A stretch of 64,000 nucleotides of DNA from a virus. Below are positions 51,600-59,647 of this stretch, piece after piece (position 1 is the first letter of the stretch; every line of letters starts with the position of its first letter). The notes under the pieces were generated by a model. It did no database searches. It was not told the origin of the DNA and was given only the letters and a program-made list of their open reading frames with translations. Location of the stretch: positions 1-64,000 of IMG/VR virus record IMGVR_UViG_3300042542_004122. One strand, written 5' to 3'. The position numbers and the translations under genes are program-made.

Positions 51600-52383
51600 T
51601 GCGGAATATCTTCCAGATAGTATTCTCAGCTACTATGACTATGTAGATGAAATTGTCCTTGGATTAGACGAGGATAGGATTACCTGGAGCGGTAATAAAT
51701 TCTCTTTTGACGAAGCAAAACTATATTCAGCGTTAAAAGCAATAGACGTAGATAATAAAATTTCTATAATAGAGCATAACTTTCATCACAGTAAAGTAGC
51801 ATTAGAAAACGATAACTTTGAAAGAAATTATTTAAAATCTCAATGCACTAATGATTGGATTTTTAGTGTTGATGCAGATGAGACTCTGTTGAATTCTAAA
51901 GACTTTTTCTTGAAATTCTTACCGCTGGTTGAGAGATATAACAATAGTGTTGATCTGTTGTTTACATGGTTTTTACCTTATAAAGAATTTGACGATTCAT
52001 ATTTAGTTATTGCTAACGAAGACAATACTTGGTTTAGAGGTGATACACAAGGGTTTGTAACACATAAAAATAACGAATATACCTATTGTAGATGGACTAA
52101 TAACAGAAAACACCTGCGCACTCCTCTAGCAGTTTTACACTGGAGTTTCTGTAGAAAAGAAACTAAGCTAGATCAGAAATTAAATAATTTTGGACATAGC
52201 GATAAAACTGCAAAAGATCCTTTCTTTCATAATTGGAAATTGGTAAATCTAGATAACTATACACAGTTAAGAAATTTTAAAACTAGTGGATATGGTGCTA
52301 ACCAATGGGAGAAGCTAGTCAGGGTTCCTAAAAAAGAATTTCTAAATATTGCAAATCAAGAAGCTAGAAGAGTGTACACATGA
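51562..52383 (+). CDS. Glycosyltransferase family 2-like, 273 aa
   Basis: SLISYDAEYLPDSILSYYDY, VDEIVLGLDEDR and CTNDWIFSVDADETLLNS (DADE metal site) indicate a GT-A enzyme. Overlaps the methyltransferase gene by 38 nt and abuts the GT4 gene by ATGA. Confidence 0.72.
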   Translation: MRKKSVISLISYDAEYLPDSILSYYDYVDEIVLGLDEDRITWSGNKFSFDEAKLYSALKAIDVDNKISIIEHNFHHSKVALENDNFERNYLKSQCTNDWIFSVDADETLLNSKDFFLKFLPLVERYNNSVDLLFTWFLPYKEFDDSYLVIANEDNTWFRGDTQGFVTHKNNEYTYCRWTNNRKHLRTPLAVLHWSFCRKETKLDQKLNNFGHSDKTAKDPFFHNWKLVNLDNYTQLRNFKTSGYGANQWEKLVRVPKKEFLNIANQEARRVYT

Positions 52384-53549
52384 AAGTAGAAATTGTAGGT
52401 AAATTTTTTGATAATCATAGCTTATCTATTATTAATAGATATATTGCTATTGAACTAGATAAGCTTAGTGAAACTAACGAAGTTGAAGTATGTATTACTC
52501 CAATAGATAAGTTAGATCCTTCTTTTAAAGTAGACAAAAAATTCTTAAAAAGACTAACTGAATTATCTAAAGATAGAAACCCAGATAAAAAGGTAGATAT
52601 TCAAATTAGACATACTTATCCTCCTATGTGGGTGTGGCCTAATAACCCAGAGACTAAGGTTATTTATATTCAACCATGGGAGTTCTCTAGAGTTCCTTTT
52701 GAATGGCAGTATAAGTTTGAAACCTTTGCAGACCATGTGATAGTTCCTAGCACTTGGGTTAGAGATAGATACTTAGAAGGTGGAATAAATCCTAGCAAGA
52801 TAACTGTAATTCCTAATGGGTATAACCCAGAAGTCTTTAATAAAGAAGGCGCTTTAACTTCTTTATTCGATAATAAAAAGTTTACTTTCACGTTTGTTGG
52901 GTGTGGACAGTTTAGAAAAGGTATTGATGTTTTAATAGACACCTTTAAAGAAGTATTTGTAAAAGCTGATGCTGTAAGATTGTTTATTAAAGACTCTCCG
53001 CAGATATACGGAAATAATAATCTTCTACATGAACTCACAAGAATACAATACTATAAGAGCTGTGCCGAAATAATACTCAATGATGACTCTTTATCAGAAG
53101 AGGAAATGGCTCAAATCTATCGTTCTACAGATGTATTAGTGCATCCATATAGAGGAGAAGGTTTTGGTATGCATGTGCAGGAAGCTATGGCTTGCGGAGC
53201 ATTTCCATTGATTACAGGCGGAGGTCCTACAGATGATTTCGTTAATGAAGAGTGTGGCCTGAGAATAAACTCTAGCAAGAGATTAGTTAATTTTAATGAT
53301 GAAAAGATATTTGCTACTAAACCCGGAGACAGCTTAACTAACATGGGCAGCCATGGATGGGTTTTAGAACCAGACGCTACAGATCTTAGAAATAAAATGC
53401 AGTATCTATATTACCATCAGGAAAAAGATAGCATATTATCGAAAGTTAATAACGCTAAGCTGTTTACATGGGAATCTGTGGCAAAAAATTATTTCCAGAC
53501 ATTAGCACACATAGTATTAGACACAAGAAAACCAACTAGAATAAAATAG
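52380..53549 (+). CDS. Glycosyltransferase family 4
   Basis: 389 aa GT-B enzyme. VIPNGYNPEVF (about 141-151), FTFVGCGQFRKGIDVLID, and YRGEGFGMHVQEAMACGAFP (about 257-276) with the E-x7-E catalytic/nucleotide signature. Last gene of the glycan cluster. Confidence 0.88.
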   Translation: MKVEIVGKFFDNHSLSIINRYIAIELDKLSETNEVEVCITPIDKLDPSFKVDKKFLKRLTELSKDRNPDKKVDIQIRHTYPPMWVWPNNPETKVIYIQPWEFSRVPFEWQYKFETFADHVIVPSTWVRDRYLEGGINPSKITVIPNGYNPEVFNKEGALTSLFDNKKFTFTFVGCGQFRKGIDVLIDTFKEVFVKADAVRLFIKDSPQIYGNNNLLHELTRIQYYKSCAEIILNDDSLSEEEMAQIYRSTDVLVHPYRGEGFGMHVQEAMACGAFPLITGGGPTDDFVNEECGLRINSSKRLVNFNDEKIFATKPGDSLTNMGSHGWVLEPDATDLRNKMQYLYYHQEKDSILSKVNNAKLFTWESVAKNYFQTLAHIVLDTRKPTRIK

Positions 53550-53553
53550 TTGC

Positions 53554-53583
53554 TTGCTTACTACTACACAATAGTGTTATTAT
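53554..53583 (+). promoter_or_regulatory. Promoter TTGCTT-18-TATTAT
   Basis: -35 53554-53559 (a second TTGCTT overlaps at 53550), -10 53578-53583; upstream of the PC4-like gene. Confidence 0.65.
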
Positions 53584-53601
53584 TCTTTTAAAGGTAAAAA
53601 A

Positions 53602-53877
53602 GTGTATTATGACGATTTAGATTTTGGCATAGCTTATATGAAATCTGACTATAGCGGTGTCAAAGTCACCATGAATTCTTTTAGAGACAGAACATATATT
53701 CATATTAGAGAATATTTATTCGACCCAGATGAAGAAGTATGGTTTCCAACTAAAAAAGGATATGCTTTAAATGCAAATGAAGTAGATACTGTTATTCACT
53801 TGTTAACTAAAGCTAGTAAAAAACTAAGTGCTGATTATAAACCAGATGATCAGTTAGAATTTAATTTTGAGGAGTAA
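53602..53877 (+). CDS. PC4/YdbC-like ssDNA-binding protein
   Basis: 91 aa, GTG start with AAAGG upstream. VTMNSFRDRTYIHIREYLFD then WFPTKKGYALNANEVDTVI (about 47-66) match the PC4 fold (…R.Y..IREY…PTKKGI.L…E). It binds single-stranded or melted DNA, so it may act in transcription or replication. Confidence 0.78.
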   Translation: MYYDDLDFGIAYMKSDYSGVKVTMNSFRDRTYIHIREYLFDPDEEVWFPTKKGYALNANEVDTVIHLLTKASKKLSADYKPDDQLEFNFEE

Positions 53878-53879
53878 TA

Positions 53880-54203
53880 ATGAGTACAAAAGCCTGGTCC
53901 GATGAAGAAGAAGCAAAGTTAAAAGACCTATATTTAACTAAAACACAAGACATAGAAGAGATTGCACAAGAGTTTCCGCATAAAGGATATAGAAGTATTA
54001 TCTCTAAACTAGTTCAGTTAAAGATTTATCAAAAGCCAGAAGAGGCTCAGCCTGATAAAACAAAAACAGTTAAGTTGATGTTGCGAGATCTCGAAACTAT
54101 GTTAGACATAGAGATAGAAGGCACTAATCTTAACAAAAAAGAAAATCTAAAAAATCTAGTAGAATCTGTAACTAGACTTTATACTTTAGCAAACGATAAA
54201 TGA
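53880..54203 (+). CDS. Helix-turn-helix protein, 107 aa
   Basis: WSDEEEAKLKDLYLTKTQDI then EEIAQEFPHKGYRSIISKLV is one HTH, followed by a helical domain LRDLETMLDIEIEGTNLNKK. Same architecture as 3185-3499, indicating paralogs. Possible transcription regulator. Confidence 0.7.
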   Translation: MSTKAWSDEEEAKLKDLYLTKTQDIEEIAQEFPHKGYRSIISKLVQLKIYQKPEEAQPDKTKTVKLMLRDLETMLDIEIEGTNLNKKENLKNLVESVTRLYTLANDK

Positions 54204-54772
54204 TTATAGGAATTAGCGGTAAGCTATACAGCGGCAAAGACACCCTAGCTTCTTGCCTTTTGCATGAGTTTGACGACTATGGTGTTACTTTTATGCAAAA
54301 ATCTTTTGCCTTTAAGCTCAAGAAAATGGGCGCATACTTAACAAATACTCCAGAAATTTGGTGGTTTACTCAAGAAGGTAAGCAACATTATTTACCTAAA
54401 TGGGACATGACCATAGGAGAATTTCAACAAAAACTAGGAACAGAAGCCATGCGAGATAATATTCATCCAGACGGATGGGTAATAGCGTTAATGTCTGAAT
54501 ACTCATCTTTTGATAACTGGATAATTACAGATGTTAGATTCCCTAACGAAGCAGAAGCAATAAAAAAAGAAGGTGGAATCCTTATTAGGATAGATGGTGA
54601 CCCTTCTGACGGAAGAAAAAACTCTAAAAGAGATCTAAATCATCCAAGTGAAACATTGCTAGATAACTACGATGGTTTTGATTATAAGATACTTAATGTG
54701 CCTCCTATTGAAATGCTACAGAAGCAAGCACATACTATTGCTTTTAACTTGCTAAGATCTAGAATTTATTAA
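54200..54772 (+). CDS. Deoxynucleoside monophosphate kinase
   Basis: 190 aa. GISGKLYSGKDTLASCLL (about 4-21) Walker A, FAFKLKKMGAYL, IGEFQQKLGTEAMRD and WIITDVRFPNEAEAI match phage dNMP kinases (T4 gp1 type). It phosphorylates dNMPs from host DNA breakdown for dNTP supply. Confidence 0.88.
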   Translation: MIIGISGKLYSGKDTLASCLLHEFDDYGVTFMQKSFAFKLKKMGAYLTNTPEIWWFTQEGKQHYLPKWDMTIGEFQQKLGTEAMRDNIHPDGWVIALMSEYSSFDNWIITDVRFPNEAEAIKKEGGILIRIDGDPSDGRKNSKRDLNHPSETLLDNYDGFDYKILNVPPIEMLQKQAHTIAFNLLRSRIY

Positions 54773-54778
54773 TATAAT
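54749..54778 (+). promoter_or_regulatory. Promoter TTGCTA-18-TATAAT, 6 nt before ATG
   Basis: -35 54749-54754 inside the kinase gene, -10 54773-54778, ATG at 54785. Confidence 0.85.
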
Positions 54779-54784
54779 ATAAGA

Positions 54785-56533
54785 ATGAATTACCAAGAGC
54801 TAAAAGAGCTTGTAAAAAAGCACTGTCATCTTTATTACGATGTGAATCGTCCAGAGATATCAGACCAAGAGTTTGATCGTCTATATGACACTCTAGAAGC
54901 CTTTGAAGATGCCCAGGGATGGGCAGATTATGATTCTCCTACCAAAAAAGTAGGGGGAACCAGTGGTAAGGTAAAACATAAATATAAGTTATTCTCGCTT
55001 AGGAAAGTCTATGACCAGGAAGATATTAACCCATCTTTCAAAATCAAGACCCCTAAGGTTGATGGTGCTAATATTTCTATCATCTATGTAGATGGCAAGA
55101 TGGTTCTTGCTATGACTAGAGGTGATGGTGAGTTCGGAGAAGACGTAACTCATCTGGTTAAACATATTCAAAATGTCCCTGCAACCGTAAAATCAACCCA
55201 TAAGGAATTGGTTATTAACGGAGAGTGCGTAACAGATAATGAGGTTACTAATTTTCGTAACTATGTGTCTGGCGCTCTAGGTCTAGACTCAGCAGAAGAG
55301 TTTAAAACCAGAAACATTAAATTCATAGCCCATGATTGGCTAGGTGTAGATATTGACTATACAGCACGAATGAGTGTTGTAAAAGCAATGGGATTTAATA
55401 CCGTATTTGATACGGAATTCTGTTCTAAATATCCGCACGATGGAGAGGTATACCGACTTGATTCTTATAAAGAAAGTGTCGAGCTAGGTTGGACCTCTAA
55501 ATATCCTAGGTTTTCAGTAGCCCTTAAACCTAGAGGTCTTCTTACGGCTATTGCCGAACTACAGAATGTAGTTTGGGTAGTAGGACGTACAGGCTCCGTA
55601 AATCCAGTAGGTATTGTTTCTCCAATCACTCTGGATGGTGCTGTCATTACTAGAGTAACTCTTCATAATATTGGTATTATCGAAGAGCACAAACTAGCTC
55701 TAGGAGACATCATTGAGATCGAAAGGGCGGGGGGAGTTATTCCTAAGTTCCTAAAAGTAATTGATAGAACTAATACTAACTCAAAAATTACAGCCCGTCA
55801 CGCAGAAGAGCAGTTAGGTATTAAAACGTATAGAAACGGACCTAAGCTTTTTTGTGAAGATCACGAAGATCTAAGTGCCCCTAAAGCCTTAGAGCACTTT
55901 ATCAAAATTATGGGTATCAAAGGGCTAGGTCCATCTAGTGTTAAAAAGATGGAACTTACTCACCCACTAGATCTCTACAAAGATCAAAAGTGGGCTGCCT
56001 TAGGCGCTAACGGCCCCAAGATTAAGGCAGAAATTGATAAGAGTAAAAACAAACCTTACTATATTGTCCTAGCAGCTCTAGGAATACCGCAGGTAGGGCT
56101 AACAGCTGCTAACAGTATTGTAAGTAAAATTCCGAGGTTTGATAGGCTGAGGGATATCGAGACAGTAAAAGTTGATGGAGTAGCGGAAAAGACTATCAAT
56201 AGTATTCTCAGCTGGTTAGACGTCAACGAGGAGTGGGTATCAGAGCTCCCACTAAATCTGTCTCAGGACCTTACTACGGAAGCTATCACGGCTCCAATAA
56301 AGAAGGATAAAAAGATCTGCATAACAGGTAAATTCGATCTAACTCGAGAAGAGTTAACTGAGATTTTATCTGGCTATGGTTACGATGTTAAGACATCCGT
56401 AACACGCGATCTCTATGCTCTTATTAGCGGTGGAGATTCCACTTCTAGTAAGTTCAAAAAAGCTGAACAGTACGGTATTACTATCATAGATTTTTGGACT
56501 AATAAAGAAAAGATTTTAACTGGTCAATTCTAA
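54785..56533 (+). CDS. ligA: NAD+-dependent DNA ligase LigA, leaderless-type start
   Basis: 582 aa versus about 670 in bacteria. YYDVNRPEISDQEFDRLYD (NAD-binding Ia), KTPKVDGANISI with the adenylated Lys, LVINGECV, VGRTGSVNPVGIVSPITL, VTLHN, GDIIEIERAGGVIPK, HhH GIKGLGPSSVKKM and C-terminal BRCT KKICITGKFDLTREEL. The four-Cys zinc finger is reduced to a single Cys (LFCEDHEDLS). Seals nicks in phage DNA. TATAAT ends 6 nt before ATG. Confidence 0.93.
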   Translation: MNYQELKELVKKHCHLYYDVNRPEISDQEFDRLYDTLEAFEDAQGWADYDSPTKKVGGTSGKVKHKYKLFSLRKVYDQEDINPSFKIKTPKVDGANISIIYVDGKMVLAMTRGDGEFGEDVTHLVKHIQNVPATVKSTHKELVINGECVTDNEVTNFRNYVSGALGLDSAEEFKTRNIKFIAHDWLGVDIDYTARMSVVKAMGFNTVFDTEFCSKYPHDGEVYRLDSYKESVELGWTSKYPRFSVALKPRGLLTAIAELQNVVWVVGRTGSVNPVGIVSPITLDGAVITRVTLHNIGIIEEHKLALGDIIEIERAGGVIPKFLKVIDRTNTNSKITARHAEEQLGIKTYRNGPKLFCEDHEDLSAPKALEHFIKIMGIKGLGPSSVKKMELTHPLDLYKDQKWAALGANGPKIKAEIDKSKNKPYYIVLAALGIPQVGLTAANSIVSKIPRFDRLRDIETVKVDGVAEKTINSILSWLDVNEEWVSELPLNLSQDLTTEAITAPIKKDKKICITGKFDLTREELTEILSGYGYDVKTSVTRDLYALISGGDSTSSKFKKAEQYGITIIDFWTNKEKILTGQF

Positions 56534-56585
56534 TTTAACAAAAATTCTAAAACTACCAATTAAGAAAATTGTTTACACTTTAATC

Positions 56586-56614
56586 TTGCTTAGCTCTTAG
56601 ATCGCTGATATAAT
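56586..56614 (+). promoter_or_regulatory. Promoter TTGCTT-17-TATAAT
   Basis: -35 56586-56591, -10 56609-56614; about 55-nt leader with CAATC...GATTG hairpin before the HTH-repeat gene. Confidence 0.85.
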
Positions 56615-56676
56615 CTGAACATAATCAATCGGGAAACATCTGATTGAAAACAAAATAAAGAGGAAAATTAAAAACA

Positions 56677-57354
56677 ATGTCAAAGTTTGAATACACTGAT
56701 GAGATGGTTGCTCGTATGCAGTCACTCTGCGCAGGTGGAGTAACTGAGGAAGTTGTAGAGTCAATCTGCACTGAGTTCGAGTTCCCACGCCGTTCAGTAA
56801 CCGCCAAGCTACGTAAGCTAGGTTACGACGTGCCAAAGAAGCCCGGCGCAGCTCCTATCTTCTCTCCTGAGGAGACTGAGGCACTAAAGCAGTTCCTAGT
56901 CGCTCATAGCGGACAGCACACTGCAGAAGAGATCGCTGCTAAGTTTGGTAATGGCAACTTCAATGCTCGCCAGATCAACGGTAAGGCTCTCTCACTAGAG
57001 ATGACTCAGCACATCAAGCCAGCCGAGAAGAAGGTAGCTCCAAAGAGCTATTCAGTCGAGGAAGAGGCTCTTGTTCGTAAGATGGTTGAGGAGGGTGCAT
57101 ATCTCGAGGATATCGCTGCTCGCCTAAACAAGCCAGTCAACTCTGTTCGTGGTAAGCTTCTATCAATGGAGCTAAAGGCCCCACAGCGTGACAAGAAGGC
57201 TACAAAGACTGACCCATATGAGGGTATCGAGGATATGGCCGACAAGACCGTAGCCGAGATCGCAGCTCACTTCGGCAAGACTGAGCGTGGTGTTCGCACC
57301 GTTCTCACTCGTCGTAAGATGGCTTGCGCTGATTACCAGCCAAAGGCTGAGTAA
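56677..57354 (+). CDS. Four-repeat helix-turn-helix protein, 225 aa
   Basis: Four tandem HTH units start at about residues 4, 67, 126 and 185: YTDEMVARMQSLCAGGV, FSPEETEALKQFLVAHS, YSVEEEALVRKMVEEGA, DMADKTVAEIAAHFGKT; each ends in a recognition helix (R/N)SVxxKL. The codon use is markedly GC-richer and more uniform than in neighbours, suggesting very high expression. It has its own promoter and terminator. A nucleoid-like or abundant regulatory DNA-binding protein is plausible. Confidence 0.78.
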   Translation: MSKFEYTDEMVARMQSLCAGGVTEEVVESICTEFEFPRRSVTAKLRKLGYDVPKKPGAAPIFSPEETEALKQFLVAHSGQHTAEEIAAKFGNGNFNARQINGKALSLEMTQHIKPAEKKVAPKSYSVEEEALVRKMVEEGAYLEDIAARLNKPVNSVRGKLLSMELKAPQRDKKATKTDPYEGIEDMADKTVAEIAAHFGKTERGVRTVLTRRKMACADYQPKAE

Positions 57355-57378
57355 TAACTCAAGTAAATTGAGGGGAAG

Positions 57379-57411
57379 AAGCGGTAGGTGTAACTCACCT
57401 GCCGCTTTTTT
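57379..57411 (+). terminator. Rho-independent terminator
   Basis: AAGCGGTAGGTG/CACCTGCCGCTT with one G-U pair, loop 5 nt, then TTTTTATT. Confidence 0.9.
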
Positions 57412-57420
57412 ATTGGTGAA

Positions 57421-57738
57421 ATGGAAAAAGATTTAGAACCTTTTGAATTATTTAATGTGCCAGAAAGCACGTTAAACTATATATTATCACTTCCTGAAGA
57501 AGAAAAAACAGGCTACTTTCATTCCATAATCTCCAGATATTACGAAGATAAAGAATTAAGTAGTGAAAAATATAAAGAACTTCAGATAGCCTATAGAGCA
57601 AGTTTTATGCTAGAAAAAATATATCGAAACAATAAAGCCCTAAGAGATGGCTTTCGACCGGTGTATTCTAAGACGGGCTTAATTAGAGATTTGACTAATG
57701 ATTTATATTTTATAGCTGAAAACCTACACGTTCATTAA
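57421..57738 (+). CDS. Hypothetical protein, 105 aa
   Basis: MEKDLEPFELFNVPESTLNY, helical and charged throughout. Starts 10 nt after the terminator's T run. No domain recognised. Confidence 0.65.
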   Translation: MEKDLEPFELFNVPESTLNYILSLPEEEKTGYFHSIISRYYEDKELSSEKYKELQIAYRASFMLEKIYRNNKALRDGFRPVYSKTGLIRDLTNDLYFIAENLHVH

Positions 57739-57781
57739 AGTTTAAGCTAGTTAAATTGTTTGAAAAACGATAATATATAGT

Positions 57782-58789
57782 ATGACTAACTTACAAGGAT
57801 ATTGGCTCAAAGAAGAGCCAACATACAGACTTGCAACTTGTTGTATGTTTGATAAACCGCCTTTAGATAAAATGAATATGGGCACGACTACAAAAACTAG
57901 TGCTCTTTCTAATTATCGAAAGGCTTTAGATAAAGCCGTTTACAACGCAAATAAACTTTTAGAACAGATTAAATTTCTATCTTCTCAGCCCAAAGAGCTT
58001 AGATATTGGAGAATTAGTTCTGAACTATTCCCTTGTTATACGGTAAAGGAGATACATCCATATTATGGAGAAATTACAGAAACACTTAAAGATATTCTGG
58101 GACGTGCTGGTGAACTCGCCATTTCTAGCGGGATTCGCCTTTCTAGCCATCCTGGTCAGTATACTGTCCTTGGTTCAAACCGTGCTGACGTGGTTACAAA
58201 CTCTATAGAAGACCTGCATTATCACGCACAGATATTTAAGTGGATGAATATACCAGCAAAAGAAGCTATTATCAACATCCATTTACAAGGTCTCTACGGA
58301 GGTAAACACTCAGACGGTATTAGTAGATTTGCTACCAATTACAGATACTTAGATGACTATACACAAAAAGCATTGACAGTCGAAAACGAAGACAAACCTA
58401 ATGGTTATGATATTGAGCACACACTAGAGCTAGCCAGTATCATACCTATTAGATGTATGCTAGACGTACATCATTACTACTGTCATCGTAAGGGTGAAGA
58501 GTATATTACTCATACGCATCCGTACTTTAAAGAATTCTTAAAAACCTGGTATCCAATTCGCCCAGCTATGCATAAAAGCCAGAGTAAAATTGGATCATCT
58601 AGAATGAATGAACATTCAGACGAGTTTCACGATGAATTCTTTGCTAGCCTAGCAGTGCCTATGTTAGAGTATACAGACATAGAGTGTGAGCTTAAAAACA
58701 AATGGACAGGTGTTCAAAACTTTTACAACTATGTAAAAGAAGAAGAACAAATGGCCGGAGAAAATCTAAGCCTAAAAACAGTAAATTAA
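57782..58789 (+). CDS. uvsE: UV damage endonuclease (UvdE/UvsE)
   Basis: 335 aa TIM-barrel AP-endonuclease-like enzyme. YWRISSELFPCYT (about 79-91), GIRLSSHPGQYTVLGS (about 117-132), TVENEDKPNG, MLDVHHYYCH, PAMHKSQSKIG and HSDEFHDEF give the metal-binding His/Glu/Asp set. It nicks 5' of UV photoproducts. A GATAAT box ends 7 nt before ATG. Confidence 0.92.
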   Translation: MTNLQGYWLKEEPTYRLATCCMFDKPPLDKMNMGTTTKTSALSNYRKALDKAVYNANKLLEQIKFLSSQPKELRYWRISSELFPCYTVKEIHPYYGEITETLKDILGRAGELAISSGIRLSSHPGQYTVLGSNRADVVTNSIEDLHYHAQIFKWMNIPAKEAIINIHLQGLYGGKHSDGISRFATNYRYLDDYTQKALTVENEDKPNGYDIEHTLELASIIPIRCMLDVHHYYCHRKGEEYITHTHPYFKEFLKTWYPIRPAMHKSQSKIGSSRMNEHSDEFHDEFFASLAVPMLEYTDIECELKNKWTGVQNFYNYVKEEEQMAGENLSLKTVN

Positions 58790-58810
58790 TTCAATACATT
58801 TCTACATATT

Positions 58811-58850
58811 AATGCGTTAGTTTCAATTCAAGTTGACTAACGCATTTTTA
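58811..58850 (+). terminator. Rho-independent terminator
   Basis: AATGCGTTAGT/ACTAACGCATT stem then TTTT; the right arm overlaps the next promoter's -35. Confidence 0.85.
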
Positions 58851-58861
58851 TTTGCTAGAAT
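58833..58861 (+). promoter_or_regulatory. Promoter TTGACT-17-TAGAAT
   Basis: -35 58833-58838, -10 58856-58861; AAGGA precedes the ATG at 58883. Confidence 0.65.
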
Positions 58862-58882
58862 CTATTGATATAAGGATTAAAC

Positions 58883-59647
58883 ATGGCAGTAAAAAAAGAA
58901 ATACCTGAGTCTAAAATTCGACAGGTTATCTGGATGCTCAAGGCAGGTAAAACTAAAAAGGCCTGCTGCGAACATCTTGGTATTGCGTATAATACCAAGA
59001 GACTAGATACTATTATCACAGAATTCAAAGAAGGTCTTGAAAGAGAAGAACGCCTTAAGAAAGAAATTCGCTCTAAACCTATTGATGAGGCAACAAAAAA
59101 ATCAATTATAGGTTCATACCTAAAAGGAGAAAGTACTTCTTCTATTGCAGAAAGTCTATATCTAACTCCTCAGAAAATTAAACAAGTTCTTATCGAAGGT
59201 AACGTACCTATTAGAGCACGCTCAAAAAGAGGCGAGGCTAATGTAGACCATGTTATTCAAGACCTAGATAAAAAGTTCGTCAAGGGTGAAAAAGTATTTG
59301 TTGCAAAAAATAACAGTTTTGCTATAGTAAAAGAAATATACGACGAAGAGTATTTAGAGAGATTCGACAATGCTCATCTAAAGTCGGTAGAATTACATTC
59401 TTGGGCTAAGTTAGCTCCTGACCAAGAGCCTGTAGAGGGTATTCATTATGAATCATACTACATCCTTGATGACGGTAGTCAGTGGAAAAGATTCGCTGCC
59501 CAGAATTTTATTAACAGAGTCACAAAAATAATCGAAGAAACAGGAAGAGAAACTTATCTAGTATATCATATCGGTGATTATTCATATTTCGCCGAATACT
59601 ATAGAAGAGATCTCTTTCCTATAGCAGGGAGTAACCCAGTTGCTTGA
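58883..59647 (+). CDS. Double helix-turn-helix protein, 254 aa
   Basis: ESKIRQVIWMLKAGKTKKAC...GIAYNTKRL (about 9-42) and KKSIIGSYLKGESTSSIAES...TPQKIKQVL (about 73-105) are two HTHs; the C-terminal about 130 aa is unassigned. Directly upstream of the helicase and overlapping it, so a helicase loader or origin-binding role is possible. Confidence 0.65.
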   Translation: MAVKKEIPESKIRQVIWMLKAGKTKKACCEHLGIAYNTKRLDTIITEFKEGLEREERLKKEIRSKPIDEATKKSIIGSYLKGESTSSIAESLYLTPQKIKQVLIEGNVPIRARSKRGEANVDHVIQDLDKKFVKGEKVFVAKNNSFAIVKEIYDEEYLERFDNAHLKSVELHSWAKLAPDQEPVEGIHYESYYILDDGSQWKRFAAQNFINRVTKIIEETGRETYLVYHIGDYSYFAEYYRRDLFPIAGSNPVA

